Shown here piece by piece: positions 53,837 to 62,781 of a stretch of 64,000 nt of DNA. Below the pieces are notes generated by a model. That model had not been told where the DNA came from. It was given only the letters and a program-made list of their open reading frames with translations, and did no database searches. This DNA comes from Winogradskyella eximia (GTDB lineage: Bacteria > Bacteroidota > Bacteroidia > Flavobacteriales > Flavobacteriaceae). The translations under genes were made by a program, and so were the position numbers. Within the stretch, counting starts at the first letter, position 1. Every line of letters starts with the position of its first letter. The stretch lies in contig NZ_QRDV01000011.1 of the NCBI RefSeq assembly GCF_003386165.1, forward strand, positions 4,431-68,430, given 5' to 3'.

Positions 53837-54133
53837 ATGAAAAAATTTAAACTTAAAGAGTTACTAAAAGTATTTTTATTTCTAATGGTAATTCAGTTTA
53901 TTATTGGTGTAGCAGAAATTTTGTTATCCCAAGCACAAAGCGAATTGTCTTCAATAACATCTATATTAGTTAGAATCTGTAGTTATCCTATGAGTTTAAT
54001 TGATAGTGATTTACCATTCTTTGTCTCAGAAAACTTATTTATGATTGGCTTGTATTGGATGATAAATTTAATGATTCAATCAGTAATTCTGTATTTAATT
54101 TTGGTTGTAATTAATAAGATTAGAGAGAAGTAA
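53837..54133 (+). CDS. Small membrane protein, unknown function
   Basis: A 98-residue protein with a lysine-rich N-terminus, hydrophobic segments at about 11-30 and 67-93, and a weaker amphipathic part between (residues 38-58). No recognised family. It is convergent with lptB, whose stop lies 5 bp away. The clean start with upstream hairpin and the membrane-protein composition support a real gene. Confidence 0.6.
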   Translation: MKKFKLKELLKVFLFLMVIQFIIGVAEILLSQAQSELSSITSILVRICSYPMSLIDSDLPFFVSENLFMIGLYWMINLMIQSVILYLILVVINKIREK

Positions 54134-54138
54134 GCAGA

Positions 54139-54879
54139 TTAAAACTCTAATTTCTTCTTACGAAGTTCAAAATTCTGACCTAAATAAACCTTACGTACCA
54201 TCTCATCACTAGCTAGTTCTTCTGGTTTACCAGCTTTAAGTATATTACCTTCAAACATTAAATAAGTTCTGTCTGTAATTGCTAAGGTTTCTTGTACGTT
54301 ATGGTCGGTAATTAATATGCCAATATTCTTTTTGGTTAATTTAGCGATAATACGCTGAATATCTTCTACAGCAACAGGATCGACTCCTGCAAAAGGTTCA
54401 TCTAAGAGAATAAAGCTAGGGTCAGTTGCTAAGGCACGAGCAATTTCTGTTCGTCTTCGCTCACCTCCAGACAGTAAATCACCTCTACTAGTTCTTATAT
54501 GACCTAATCCAAATTCCTCTATTAATGATTCCATTTTATGGTGTTGCTCTTTCTTACTTAATTTAGTAAGTTGTAAAACACTTAAAATATTATCTTCAAT
54601 ACTTAATTTTCTAAATACAGAGGCTTCTTGAGCTAAATAGCCAATACCATTTTGAGCACGTTTATACATTGGGTATTTTGTAATGTTGGTGTCATCTAAA
54701 AAGATGTTTCCTCCATTAGGTTTAATAATACCAACAATCATGTAAAAAGAAGTTGTTTTACCCGCTCCATTAGGGCCTAATAATCCAACAATTTCACCTT
54801 GATTAACTTCTAGTGAAACATCTTTTACTACTTTTCGTCCGTTGTAGGACTTCATTAAATGTTCTGCTCGTAACTTCAT
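54139..54879 (-). CDS. lptB: LPS export ABC transporter ATPase LptB
   Basis: Powers LPS extraction from the inner membrane with LptFG. The 246 residues have Walker A GPNGAGKTTS (about 35-44), signature LSGGERRRTEIARAL (about 139-153), Walker B FILLDEPFAGVDP and the LptB-type KRAQNGIGYLAQEASVFRKLSIEDN segment. The gene is full length and lies 105 bp downstream of tatC on the same strand. Its nearness to kdsD suggests an LPS-biogenesis grouping. Confidence 0.95.
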   Translation of the reverse strand: MKLRAEHLMKSYNGRKVVKDVSLEVNQGEIVGLLGPNGAGKTTSFYMIVGIIKPNGGNIFLDDTNITKYPMYKRAQNGIGYLAQEASVFRKLSIEDNILSVLQLTKLSKKEQHHKMESLIEEFGLGHIRTSRGDLLSGGERRRTEIARALATDPSFILLDEPFAGVDPVAVEDIQRIIAKLTKKNIGILITDHNVQETLAITDRTYLMFEGNILKAGKPEELASDEMVRKVYLGQNFELRKKKLEF

Positions 54880-54984
54880 ATATGGTCTAAGAACGCTAAA
54901 ATTAATAAAATCATATCTATTCAGTTGGCTTTCGTAATCATTTATTAAAAGTTTAACCTTGTAAATGTTTACTCCAATAATGGT

Positions 54985-55806
54985 TTAAGCACGTTTTTCT
55001 TTTCTTTTCTGATTTCTAACCACAGCTGCAGAAATGTAAATACTTACTTGATATAATATTAATATAGGTATAGCTACAATAACTTGGCTTGCAATATCTG
55101 GAGGTGTAATAACTGCAGATAATACTAAGACTATTACTAAAGCGAATTTTCTATACTTCTTTAAAATTTGAGGTGTTACCAATCCTACTTTAGTTAAAAA
55201 GTAGATAATTATTGGTAGTTCAAAAACAAAACCAGATGCTAAAGCAGAAGAACGCACTAATGCTATAACTGAGCTAATATCAAACTCATTAGAAATTTCG
55301 TCGCTAATCTGATAATTAGCTAAGAAATTTATAGATAATGGAGTGACAATATAATACCCAAAAAGGACACCTAAAAAGAATAATAAAGAAGCGACTACAA
55401 TAAAACCTCTAGAGTTTTTACGCTCACTAGGTTTTAATCCTGGACTAATAAAACTCCACAATTGATAAAGTACATAGGGAAAAGAGACTATAAAGCCAGC
55501 ATAGATAGACGTCCAAATATGTGCCGAAAACTGACCAGCAAAAGTTCTACTCTGAATGATAAAAGGAAATTCTGTCGCACAAAACGTAGTGTCTGTCATT
55601 CCAAAAAATCGAGATACTTTACAAAGTCCTTCATAAGTTGGGAAGTTCATGTGAGTTGGCCCAAAAATGATATCAAAAATAAATTTCTTAAAAATGAAAG
55701 CTAAAATCGCTGCGATTGCAATACTAATTGTAGCTCTAACTAAATGCCATCTTAATTCTTCGAGATGATCTAAAAAAGACATCTCATCAATATGTTTTTT
55801 CGCCAT
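54985..55806 (-). CDS. tatC: Twin-arginine translocase subunit TatC
   Basis: Receptor subunit of the Tat pathway, which exports folded proteins. The 273 residues begin MSFLDHLEELRWHLVRA-like (residues 8-24) with the conserved LEELR motif; six membrane helices and the FVSFPYVLYQLWSFISPGLKPSERK segment (about 110-134) are typical. Its ATG overlaps the kdsD stop by 1 bp, so the two are translationally coupled. TatA is not in the window. Confidence 0.95.
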   Translation of the reverse strand: MAKKHIDEMSFLDHLEELRWHLVRATISIAIAAILAFIFKKFIFDIIFGPTHMNFPTYEGLCKVSRFFGMTDTTFCATEFPFIIQSRTFAGQFSAHIWTSIYAGFIVSFPYVLYQLWSFISPGLKPSERKNSRGFIVVASLLFFLGVLFGYYIVTPLSINFLANYQISDEISNEFDISSVIALVRSSALASGFVFELPIIIYFLTKVGLVTPQILKKYRKFALVIVLVLSAVITPPDIASQVIVAIPILILYQVSIYISAAVVRNQKRKEKRA

Positions 55807-56771
55807 TATATAATGCCTTCTTTTATTAAATCATGGAGATGAACAACTCCTGCATACTCTCCGTTGTGTTCTACTAATAATTGAGAAATACCAAATTGCT
55901 CCATCAGCTCTTTTGCATCAACAGCCATAGCATCTTCGGCAATGCGTCTAGGGTTGTTGCTCATAATATCTTTGGCTTTTAAATTGGTAATAGTATCACT
56001 TTTGCTCAACATACGCCTTAAATCACCATCTGTTATAATTCCAACAATTTTGTCGTTTTCTACAACAGCAGTTACACCAAGCATCTTTTCAGTAATTTCT
56101 ACAATAACTTCTTTTAAAGACGTTTCTAAACCAACTTGTGGTTTTTGGTTTTGCGAAGATAAATCGTTTACTCTTAAGTATAGACGTTTACCAAGTGCAC
56201 CACCAGGATGATATTTAGCAAAATCTTTACTCGAAAACCCACGTAATTCTAATAAGCAAACTGCTAAAGCATCTCCCATTACCAACTGAGCAGTTGTACT
56301 CGTTGTTGGTGCTAAATTATTTGGACAAGCTTCTTGAGCTACGTATGCATTCAAAATATAATCTGCTTGCAAACCTAAAAACGACTCTTTATTGCCAGTA
56401 ATTGCAATCATTTTGTTGTTGGCGTTCTTAATAAGTGGTACTAAAACTTTAATTTCTGGTGTGTTTCCGCTCTTAGAAATGCAGATCACAACATCATCTT
56501 CTAGCATTAATCCAAGATCTCCATGAATAGCATCTGCTGCATGCATAAAAACCGCAGGAGTACCTGTAGAATTAAGGGTTGCAACGATTTTGTTAGCTAT
56601 AATAGCGCTCTTGCCAATACCTGTTATAATTACACGACCTTTGGATTTATAAATCAACTCCACAGCGTCTGCAAAATCTTCAGTTAGTAAATCTGATAAA
56701 TTATTTATAGCTTTACTTTCTAATTGTATCGTAGTTTTCGCTGTTTTTAAGATAGATTGCTTTGTGTTCAA
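55806..56771 (-). CDS. kdsD: Arabinose-5-phosphate isomerase (KdsD/KpsF) with SIS and CBS domains
   Basis: Interconverts ribulose-5-phosphate and arabinose-5-phosphate, the first step to KDO for LPS. The 321 residues comprise an N-terminal SIS domain (VIITGIGKSAIIANKI, CISKSGNTPEI, about 40-180) and two CBS domains (about 205-321, with VGIITDGDLRRML). It is divergent from recQ over an 88-bp gap and coupled to tatC. Confidence 0.93.
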   Translation of the reverse strand: MNTKQSILKTAKTTIQLESKAINNLSDLLTEDFADAVELIYKSKGRVIITGIGKSAIIANKIVATLNSTGTPAVFMHAADAIHGDLGLMLEDDVVICISKSGNTPEIKVLVPLIKNANNKMIAITGNKESFLGLQADYILNAYVAQEACPNNLAPTTSTTAQLVMGDALAVCLLELRGFSSKDFAKYHPGGALGKRLYLRVNDLSSQNQKPQVGLETSLKEVIVEITEKMLGVTAVVENDKIVGIITDGDLRRMLSKSDTITNLKAKDIMSNNPRRIAEDAMAVDAKELMEQFGISQLLVEHNGEYAGVVHLHDLIKEGII

Positions 56772-56859
56772 AACTTATTATTTATTGAGTTTCTTAGATA
56801 TAAAGAATTTGTTATCTTTAAAGTTGTTGCAAATGTATATAAAATACCAATAGGGATTA

Positions 56860-59061
56860 ATGAGTATTGCAGAAATTGACTTACACTCCGCATTAAAAAA
56901 GCATTTTGGATTTTCACAATTCAAGGGGCTTCAAGAAGAAGTAATAAAGAACGTCGTAGCTGGTAATAACACTTTTGTTATTATGCCAACTGGTGGTGGT
57001 AAATCTTTATGTTATCAGCTACCAGCTTTAATTGCTGAAGGTACTGCTATTGTAGTATCTCCACTTATTGCTCTGATGAAAAATCAGGTTGATGCCATAA
57101 GAGCAGTATCTGAGCATGAAGGTGTTGCCCATGTTTTAAATTCATCTTTAAATAAAACAGAGGTTGCTCGTGTTAAAGATGATATCACTAGTGGGATTAC
57201 AAAATTATTATATGTAGCACCAGAATCGTTAACGAAAGAAGAGTATGTAGACTTTCTAAGAACAGTTAAAATTTCATTCATGGCTGTTGATGAAGCCCAT
57301 TGTATCAGTGAATGGGGACACGATTTTAGACCAGAATACAGAAATTTAAAAACGATAATTAAACGTATTGGAGATGATATTCCTATTGTTGGTCTTACAG
57401 CAACGGCAACTCCAAAAGTGCAAGAAGATATTTTAAAAAGTTTAGGAATGCCTAATGCGGTTACTTTTAAAGACTCATTTAACAGGCCTAATCTTTATTA
57501 TGAAGTACGACCAAAAACCAAAACTGTTGATGCAGATATTATTCGTTTTGTAAAACAGAACGAAGGAAAATCTGGAATTATATATTGTTTAAGTAGAAAG
57601 CGAGTTGAAGAATTAGCGCAAGTACTTCAAGTTAATGGTGTAAAGGCCGTTCCTTATCATGCTGGTCTCGATGCTAAAACTAGAGTGAAGCATCAAGATA
57701 TGTTTTTAATGGAAGATACAGATGTTGTGGTTGCTACTATTGCATTTGGGATGGGAATTGATAAACCAGATGTACGGTTTGTTATTCACCATGACATTCC
57801 TAAAAGTATAGAAAGTTATTATCAAGAAACTGGTAGAGCAGGTAGAGATGGAGGCGAAGGTCATTGTTTGGCTTACTATGCTTATAAAGATATTGAGAAA
57901 CTAGAAAAATTTATGGCAGGTAAGCCTGTCGCAGAGCAAGAAATTGGTCATGCACTATTACAAGAGGTTGTTGCTTTTGCAGAAACTTCGGTATCTAGAC
58001 GTAAGTTTATACTGCATTATTTTGGTGAAGAATTTGATAATGAAACAGGCGAAGGAGGAAATATGGATGATAATGTGCGCCATCCTAAAAAGCAAGTTGA
58101 AGCTAAAGACGATGTTCGTATTTTATTAGATACTGTAAAGAAAACCAACGAAAAATATAAAGCAAAGGATTTAGTGCAAGTACTTGTAGGTAATCCTAAT
58201 GCACTTATTTCTTCTCATAAAACAGATTTACAAGAATTTTTTGGTGTTGGTAAAGCTAAAGATCCTAGATATTGGATGGCACTAATTCGCCAAGTGATTG
58301 TGGCGCGCTATCTAAAGAAAGATATAGAAACATACGGAGTTTTAAGACTAAGTAAAAGTGGACTAGATTTTATAAAGCAACCAGAATCCTTCATGATGGC
58401 AGAAGACCATGTGTATGATATAGATTCAAATGACAGCATTATCACCAATTCAAAAGGAGGTGGAGCCGTAGCAGATGAAAAATTAATGGGTATGCTTAAA
58501 GATTTACGTAAGCGTAATGCCAAAAAATTAGGAGTGCCACCATTTGTTATTTTTCAAGATCCTTCACTAGAGGATATGGCATTAAAATATCCTATTACTA
58601 TAGAGGAATTATCTAATGTACACGGAGTAGGAGATAGTAAAGCTAAAAAATATGGTAAAGATTTTGTAGGATTAATTGCTGATTATGTTGAGGAAAATGA
58701 TATTCTGAGACCAGATGATATGGTGGTGAAATCAACAGGAACAAACTCTGCTATTAAATTGTATATCATACAAAATGTAGATAGAAAATTACCGTTAACT
58801 GATATTGCTTCTTCTAAAGGGATGGAAATGAAAGCCTTTATTAAAGAAATGGAATCGATTGTATTTTCTGGCACTAAATTGAATATTAATTATTGGATAG
58901 ATGACCTTTTAGACGAAGATCAACAAGAAGAAATTCATGATTATTTTATGGAATCTGAAAGTGATAAGATTGACGATGCTATTGAAGAATTTGATGGTGA
59001 CTATGATGATGAAGAGCTGCGCTTATACCGAATTAAATTTATGAGTGAAGTGGCGAATTAA
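56860..59061 (+). CDS. recQ: ATP-dependent DNA helicase RecQ
   Basis: Superfamily 2 3'-5' helicase in recombination and repair. The 733 residues show Walker A PTGGGKSL (43-50), DEAH box DEAHCISEWGHDFRPEY (about 144-160), motif VI QETGRAGRDG (about 325-334), an RQC region and an HRDC domain (about 575-645, LSNVHGVGDSKAKKYG). The zinc-binding cysteines usual between motif VI and RQC are not obvious, as in several flavobacterial RecQ. The C-terminal 90 residues are acidic. Confidence 0.95.
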   Translation: MSIAEIDLHSALKKHFGFSQFKGLQEEVIKNVVAGNNTFVIMPTGGGKSLCYQLPALIAEGTAIVVSPLIALMKNQVDAIRAVSEHEGVAHVLNSSLNKTEVARVKDDITSGITKLLYVAPESLTKEEYVDFLRTVKISFMAVDEAHCISEWGHDFRPEYRNLKTIIKRIGDDIPIVGLTATATPKVQEDILKSLGMPNAVTFKDSFNRPNLYYEVRPKTKTVDADIIRFVKQNEGKSGIIYCLSRKRVEELAQVLQVNGVKAVPYHAGLDAKTRVKHQDMFLMEDTDVVVATIAFGMGIDKPDVRFVIHHDIPKSIESYYQETGRAGRDGGEGHCLAYYAYKDIEKLEKFMAGKPVAEQEIGHALLQEVVAFAETSVSRRKFILHYFGEEFDNETGEGGNMDDNVRHPKKQVEAKDDVRILLDTVKKTNEKYKAKDLVQVLVGNPNALISSHKTDLQEFFGVGKAKDPRYWMALIRQVIVARYLKKDIETYGVLRLSKSGLDFIKQPESFMMAEDHVYDIDSNDSIITNSKGGGAVADEKLMGMLKDLRKRNAKKLGVPPFVIFQDPSLEDMALKYPITIEELSNVHGVGDSKAKKYGKDFVGLIADYVEENDILRPDDMVVKSTGTNSAIKLYIIQNVDRKLPLTDIASSKGMEMKAFIKEMESIVFSGTKLNINYWIDDLLDEDQQEEIHDYFMESESDKIDDAIEEFDGDYDDEELRLYRIKFMSEVAN

Positions 59062-59106
59062 TATTCGGTTTTAAGAAAACACTAAAATAAAAGCTATTTT
59101 AATTTT

Positions 59107-59160
59107 ATCAATTAGAGTCAGTTCATTGAATACATATTCAGGAAACTGACTCTAATTGAT
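59107..59160 (+). terminator. Terminator after recQ, 17-bp perfect stem
   Basis: Arms ATCAATTAGAGTCAGTT (59107-59123) and AACTGACTCTAATTGAT (59144-59160), with a second 6-bp hairpin TGAATA / TATTCA inside the loop, followed on the plus strand by TTTTTTATATTT. It lies between convergent recQ and the 151-residue gene. The minus-strand side lacks a T-run, so it mainly serves recQ. Confidence 0.85.
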
Positions 59161-59169
59161 TTTTTATAT

Positions 59170-59625
59170 TTATTCTTCCTCGTCAGAAATCTCAACAACG
59201 ACATTTTTAGTAAACAAAATATCGTGCTTTTTAACTTGGATTTGAATACTTCTAAGTGAAGCATCTTCCAACCTCTTTACATCACTCTCTTCAATCTGAA
59301 AATCAATTTTAGTAACGTTTCTTCCTTTAATAGGTGAACTTTCAGATTCAAATTCTGGCATGTCAGATTCTAACTGAAGGTTAAAATCATCTCCAATGAA
59401 TGAAAGTTTTGCTCCAGTTTTGGACTTTACAGATAATTGACCAACAATAACAGTTTGAAAAAAGAAATATCCGCCTAATTCATTTAATCCTGCAAATAGC
59501 ACATTATTTTCTGCAACACCAAAGGGATTGTTTTCTACATCATTTATTATAGCTTCAACAGAATCATTAGATTTCGATTTTGTTTCAGAAGTTTTGTTAC
59601 CAAAGAGTTTAGATAAAAATGCCAT
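59170..59625 (-). CDS. Conserved-looking soluble protein, unknown function
   Basis: A 151-residue protein without signal peptide or membrane helix. After a basic, Ser/Lys-rich N-terminus (1-25), the rest alternates hydrophobic and charged residues as in a beta-rich fold (VIVGQLSVKSKTGAKLSF, IQIQVKKHDILF), and it ends with an acidic EISDEEE tail. No recognised family. It is monocistronic and convergent with recQ. Confidence 0.7.
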   Translation of the reverse strand: MAFLSKLFGNKTSETKSKSNDSVEAIINDVENNPFGVAENNVLFAGLNELGGYFFFQTVIVGQLSVKSKTGAKLSFIGDDFNLQLESDMPEFESESSPIKGRNVTKIDFQIEESDVKRLEDASLRSIQIQVKKHDILFTKNVVVEISDEEE

Positions 59626-59679
59626 GTATATTTTTTTTTCAAAACTAAATAAAATAACATGAAACTGAAATCAAATTTG

Positions 59680-59740
59680 AACTTGAATTTATTTCGATTT
59701 CAATTTCAGATTCAATTTCAAGTTAACTTTCTTATCTTTG
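59680..59740 (+). promoter_or_regulatory. Repeat-rich promoter region of the cyclophilin-FKBP gene
   Basis: Contains inverted arms AACTTGAA (59680-59687) / TTCAAGTT (59717-59724), a direct repeat TTCAATTTCA at 59699-59708 and 59711-59720, and an exact -7 box TATCTTTG (59733-59740), 24 bp before the ATG. No TTG -33 box at normal spacing is visible. The region could be an operator over the promoter. Confidence 0.45.
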
Positions 59741-59764
59741 CATCCTTAAACAAAAGAAAACACA

Positions 59765-60700
59765 ATGCAAGACGGTTTATACGCAAAATTCAACACTTCA
59801 AAAGGTGAGATATTAGTAAATTTAGAATTCGAAAAAGCTCCAGGAACAGTAGGTAACTTTGTAGCATTAGCGGAAGGAAATTTAGAAAACTCTGTTAAGC
59901 CTCAAGGAACTCCTTATTATGATGGCTTAAAATTTCATAGAGTAATTCCAGATTTCATGATTCAAGGTGGTTGTCCACAAGGAACAGGAACAGGTAATCC
60001 AGGTTATAAATTTGATGATGAGTTTCATCCAGATTTAAGACACAGTGGTCCTGGTGTATTAGCTATGGCAAATTCTGGACCAGGAACTAATGGTAGTCAA
60101 TTTTATATTACACATATTGCAACAGATTGGTTAGATAATAAACACACTGTTTTTGGTAATGTTGTTGAAGGACAGGATATTGTAGATGCTATTGCGCAAG
60201 GAGATACTATTGAGAGTATTGAAATTGTAAGACAAGGTGACGCTGCGGAAAAATTTAATGCTATTGAAGCATTTAGAACATTTGAAGGTTCTAGAGAAAA
60301 ACGCATCGCAGCAGAACGCGAAGCAGCAAGAGCTGAGTTAGATAAACTGGCAGGAGGTTTTGAAGAAACTAAGTCTGGGTTACGTTACCAAATTATTCAA
60401 AAAGGTGAGGGTAAAAAGGCTGAAAAAGGAAATATGGTGTCTGTACATTACAAAGGTCAATTGGCTGATGGAACTGTTTTTGATTCTTCATACAAAAGAA
60501 ATTCTCCTTTAGATTTTCAAGTAGGTGTTGGTCAGGTAATTTCTGGTTGGGATGAAGGCATTTGTCTTTTAAACGTAGGTGATAAAGCACGTTTTGTGAT
60601 CCCTAGCGATTTAGGATATGGTTCTGCTGGTGCAGGAGGTGTAATTCCACCAAACGCAACATTGGTATTTGATGTAGAATTAATGGATGTTAAGGGATAA
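59765..60700 (+). CDS. Dual-family peptidyl-prolyl isomerase: cyclophilin-FKBP fusion
   Basis: A 311-residue foldase/chaperone. The N-terminal cyclophilin domain (about 1-160) has FHRVIPDFMIQGG with catalytic Arg, GTNGSQFYIT and NKHTVFGNVVEG. A charged helical linker (about 165-195, EKRIAAEREAARAEL) leads to an FKBP domain (about 200-311) with VHYKGQLADGTVFDSS, GWDEGI and GVIPPNATLVFDVEL. No signal peptide, so cytoplasmic. The CYP-linker-FKBP order is known in flavobacteria and some spirochaetes. A strong terminator follows at 60739-60757. Confidence 0.93.
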   Translation: MQDGLYAKFNTSKGEILVNLEFEKAPGTVGNFVALAEGNLENSVKPQGTPYYDGLKFHRVIPDFMIQGGCPQGTGTGNPGYKFDDEFHPDLRHSGPGVLAMANSGPGTNGSQFYITHIATDWLDNKHTVFGNVVEGQDIVDAIAQGDTIESIEIVRQGDAAEKFNAIEAFRTFEGSREKRIAAEREAARAELDKLAGGFEETKSGLRYQIIQKGEGKKAEKGNMVSVHYKGQLADGTVFDSSYKRNSPLDFQVGVGQVISGWDEGICLLNVGDKARFVIPSDLGYGSAGAGGVIPPNATLVFDVELMDVKG

Positions 60701-60738
60701 TATTTAGCATTTTACAGTAACAAAATAGAAAAAAAATC

Positions 60739-60764
60739 GTCTCACTTATAGTGAGACTTTTTTT
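60739..60764 (+). terminator. Terminator of the cyclophilin-FKBP gene
   Basis: Perfect 7-bp stem GTCTCAC (60739-60745) / GTGAGAC (60751-60757), loop TTATA, followed by a run of T and preceded by a run of A, so it may be bidirectional. It lies 38 bp past the stop. Confidence 0.88.
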
Positions 60765-60796
60765 TGCTTATAACCCAACCAAACACTTTATTCATC

Positions 60797-61501
60797 ATGA
60801 AATTAAAGATACTTTTTTTATTAGTTACAGTATTTTTTGTAGTTTTTAATTGCTCTAACCCTATAGAATATTCAGAAGCATTTAAAAAAGAAACTTCAGG
60901 TAATTACCTTTACAACCAAGATGACTTAATTGAAGTTTATTATGAAAATAACCAATTAATGCTTAATTGGAGAGGAGGAAAGATAGCGCCTGTAGTTATA
61001 GATACTAACGAGTTTTTTGTAGCAGACATGTATAAGAAGTTTCATTTTGTACAGCACCCAGAAACTAAACAACGCTATTTATCTGCAATATCAGAAGAAG
61101 ATGAGGAACATATTACTTATGATTATTTAAAAGCTCCTAAAGGCTATAAAACACCTAGTTTACATCTAAAAGAAGGGAATTACGAAAAAGCACTTGCAGG
61201 TTATTTAGAAATCAAAAAGCAAGATTCTACAAGTAGTTTTATAAGAGAAAGAAGCTTTAATAGTATGGGGTATAAACATATAAGAAAACATGAATTTGAC
61301 AAAGCTATAGGAGTTTTAAAACTTAATGCAGGTTTACATCCTAACAGTGCTAATGTATACGATAGTTTAGCTGAAGCTTATTTGTTAAATGGAGACAGTT
61401 TAAATGCCTATAATAACTATAAAAAAACATTAGAGATCTTTCCAAGTAATAAAAGAGCTCAAGAATTTATTGTTAATTATACAGCTAAATCCTCAAAATA
61501 A
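60797..61501 (+). CDS. TPR-containing lipoprotein, unknown function
   Basis: A 234-residue protein starting at ATG 60797; an in-frame TTG 33 bp upstream lies inside the preceding terminator tail and is unlikely. The N-terminal signal is followed by lipobox-like VFNC (Cys19), so it is probably lipidated. The C-terminal half has about two to three tetratricopeptide-like repeats (NSMGYKHIRKHEFDKAIGV, YDSLAEAYLLNGDSLNA). The middle has no recognised family. TPRs suggest protein binding at the periplasmic face. Confidence 0.75.
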   Translation: MKLKILFLLVTVFFVVFNCSNPIEYSEAFKKETSGNYLYNQDDLIEVYYENNQLMLNWRGGKIAPVVIDTNEFFVADMYKKFHFVQHPETKQRYLSAISEEDEEHITYDYLKAPKGYKTPSLHLKEGNYEKALAGYLEIKKQDSTSSFIRERSFNSMGYKHIRKHEFDKAIGVLKLNAGLHPNSANVYDSLAEAYLLNGDSLNAYNNYKKTLEIFPSNKRAQEFIVNYTAKSSK

Positions 61502-61609
61502 AAGCTCGAATATTAGAGATTTAGCAATTATTAGAAATTACTCTAATTATTTGGTATTAAATGATTTATATTTTTTTTCCTTTGAAAGAAATTTCATAAT
61601 AAAATAGAA

Positions 61610-62038
61610 GTGATTAGTGTAAAGGAAACCAAGTTGTATGATGAAGTTATTAAAGAGATAAACTACAATTTTGGAGATGTTTTTGTTTTTGATGGCTTTA
61701 TAATTTCGGAGGTAAAAGAAGGTATTAGTTTTTCTTGGCAAAACCACGCCAAAAGTATTACTGATGATGTCTTTGAATTTACAAAAACAAAAGGAGATGA
61801 ATTAATACTTATATCTCATAGAATTCATTCGTATTCGGTTGTACCCACAGATTGGCTTAAGTTTTTTGGAAAAAGCTTTAATCTAAAAGGTTATGGTGTT
61901 GTGTCAAATAATAATTTGAGCTTAGTAAATATAGTAGTCGAAAATTTATTTTTTAAAAAGAGAATTAGGCGTTTTTCTTCAATTGAAGCGGCAGTGCAAT
62001 GGGCAAAGAATTACGAACTGGTTGAATCTGAGGATTAA
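61610..62038 (+). CDS. Small conserved flavobacterial protein, STAS/SpoIIAA-like (first of a tandem pair)
   Basis: A 142-residue soluble protein, start GTG. It contains FGDVFVFDGFIISEVKEGISFSW and SHRIHSYSVVPTDWLKFF, then LKGYGVV and VENLFFKKRIRRFSSIEAAVQWAK. The pattern is that of the SpoIIAA/STAS-like fold (strand-helix repeats with a conserved SHRIHSYS stretch), but this is a fold-level guess. The gene at 62154 encodes a close paralogue. Function is unknown. Confidence 0.65.
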   Translation: MISVKETKLYDEVIKEINYNFGDVFVFDGFIISEVKEGISFSWQNHAKSITDDVFEFTKTKGDELILISHRIHSYSVVPTDWLKFFGKSFNLKGYGVVSNNNLSLVNIVVENLFFKKRIRRFSSIEAAVQWAKNYELVESED

Positions 62039-62153
62039 AGCTTTTAATTCACTTGATTAAAATAAGAAATTAAAAATCTACATGAATTATTTAAGATTTT
62101 GATATTTTAAATATTTTATGATTACTTTGTTAATACATTACCCAAACAAAACT

Positions 62154-62582
62154 ATGCACAGCGCTAGATATAAAGATCTATATAAGGAAGTATTAAAGGA
62201 ATTTAATTACAGATTCGGGAATGTTTTTGTTTTTGAAGGATTCATTATTTCAGAAATTAATGAAGGTGTTAGTTTTTCGTGGGAGGAACATGCTCAGCGT
62301 ATTGTTAGGGATGTTACTGATTTTACTCACTGCGATGGTGGTAATTTAGTATATCTCTCTCACAGAATTCATTCTTATTCTTTAGTGCCGAATGATTGGC
62401 TTAAATTTTTTAGAAATAGTTTTGAACTAAAAGGTTATGGCGTTATTGGCTACAATAAACTAAGTTTTGTAAATACGGTTATAGAGAATTTATTCTTCAA
62501 GAAAAAAATAAGACGATTCACCACCCTTGAAGCCGCTGTAGATTGGGCAAAAAGCTTTGATGTTGTTGAGGTTAAAAGCTGA
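62154..62582 (+). CDS. Small conserved flavobacterial protein, STAS/SpoIIAA-like (second of a tandem pair)
   Basis: A 142-residue paralogue of the gene at 61610, the same length and aligned without gaps from residue 1 when ATG 62154 is taken as start; a longer in-frame start at 62118 adds an unmatched 12 residues and is rejected. Shared stretches include VFVF-GFIISE, SHRIHSYS and DWLKFF. Divergent positions are spread throughout, so the duplication is old. It lies 115 bp after the first copy. Confidence 0.65.
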   Translation: MHSARYKDLYKEVLKEFNYRFGNVFVFEGFIISEINEGVSFSWEEHAQRIVRDVTDFTHCDGGNLVYLSHRIHSYSLVPNDWLKFFRNSFELKGYGVIGYNKLSFVNTVIENLFFKKKIRRFTTLEAAVDWAKSFDVVEVKS

Positions 62583-62781
62583 TGTATTATTTTTCTATCT
62601 AAAATATTATCTATTTCCTGCAGTAATCTAACCGTTTCAAATAATGCCTCAATTAATTTTGGATAGTGTAAGTTGTCTTTTAAGCTTTAGATTCTAAATT
62701 TCTAGATTATATAAAAGTAGTTTTAACAGTCATTGGTTTGATTTTTTTTAATTTTATAGAAACCAAAAAAATCACAATCTT

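Noticed and set aside
62118..62153. 12-codon N-terminal extension of the second tandem paralogue
   Set aside because: The paralogue at 61610 aligns from residue 1 with the ATG at 62154; the extension has no counterpart.
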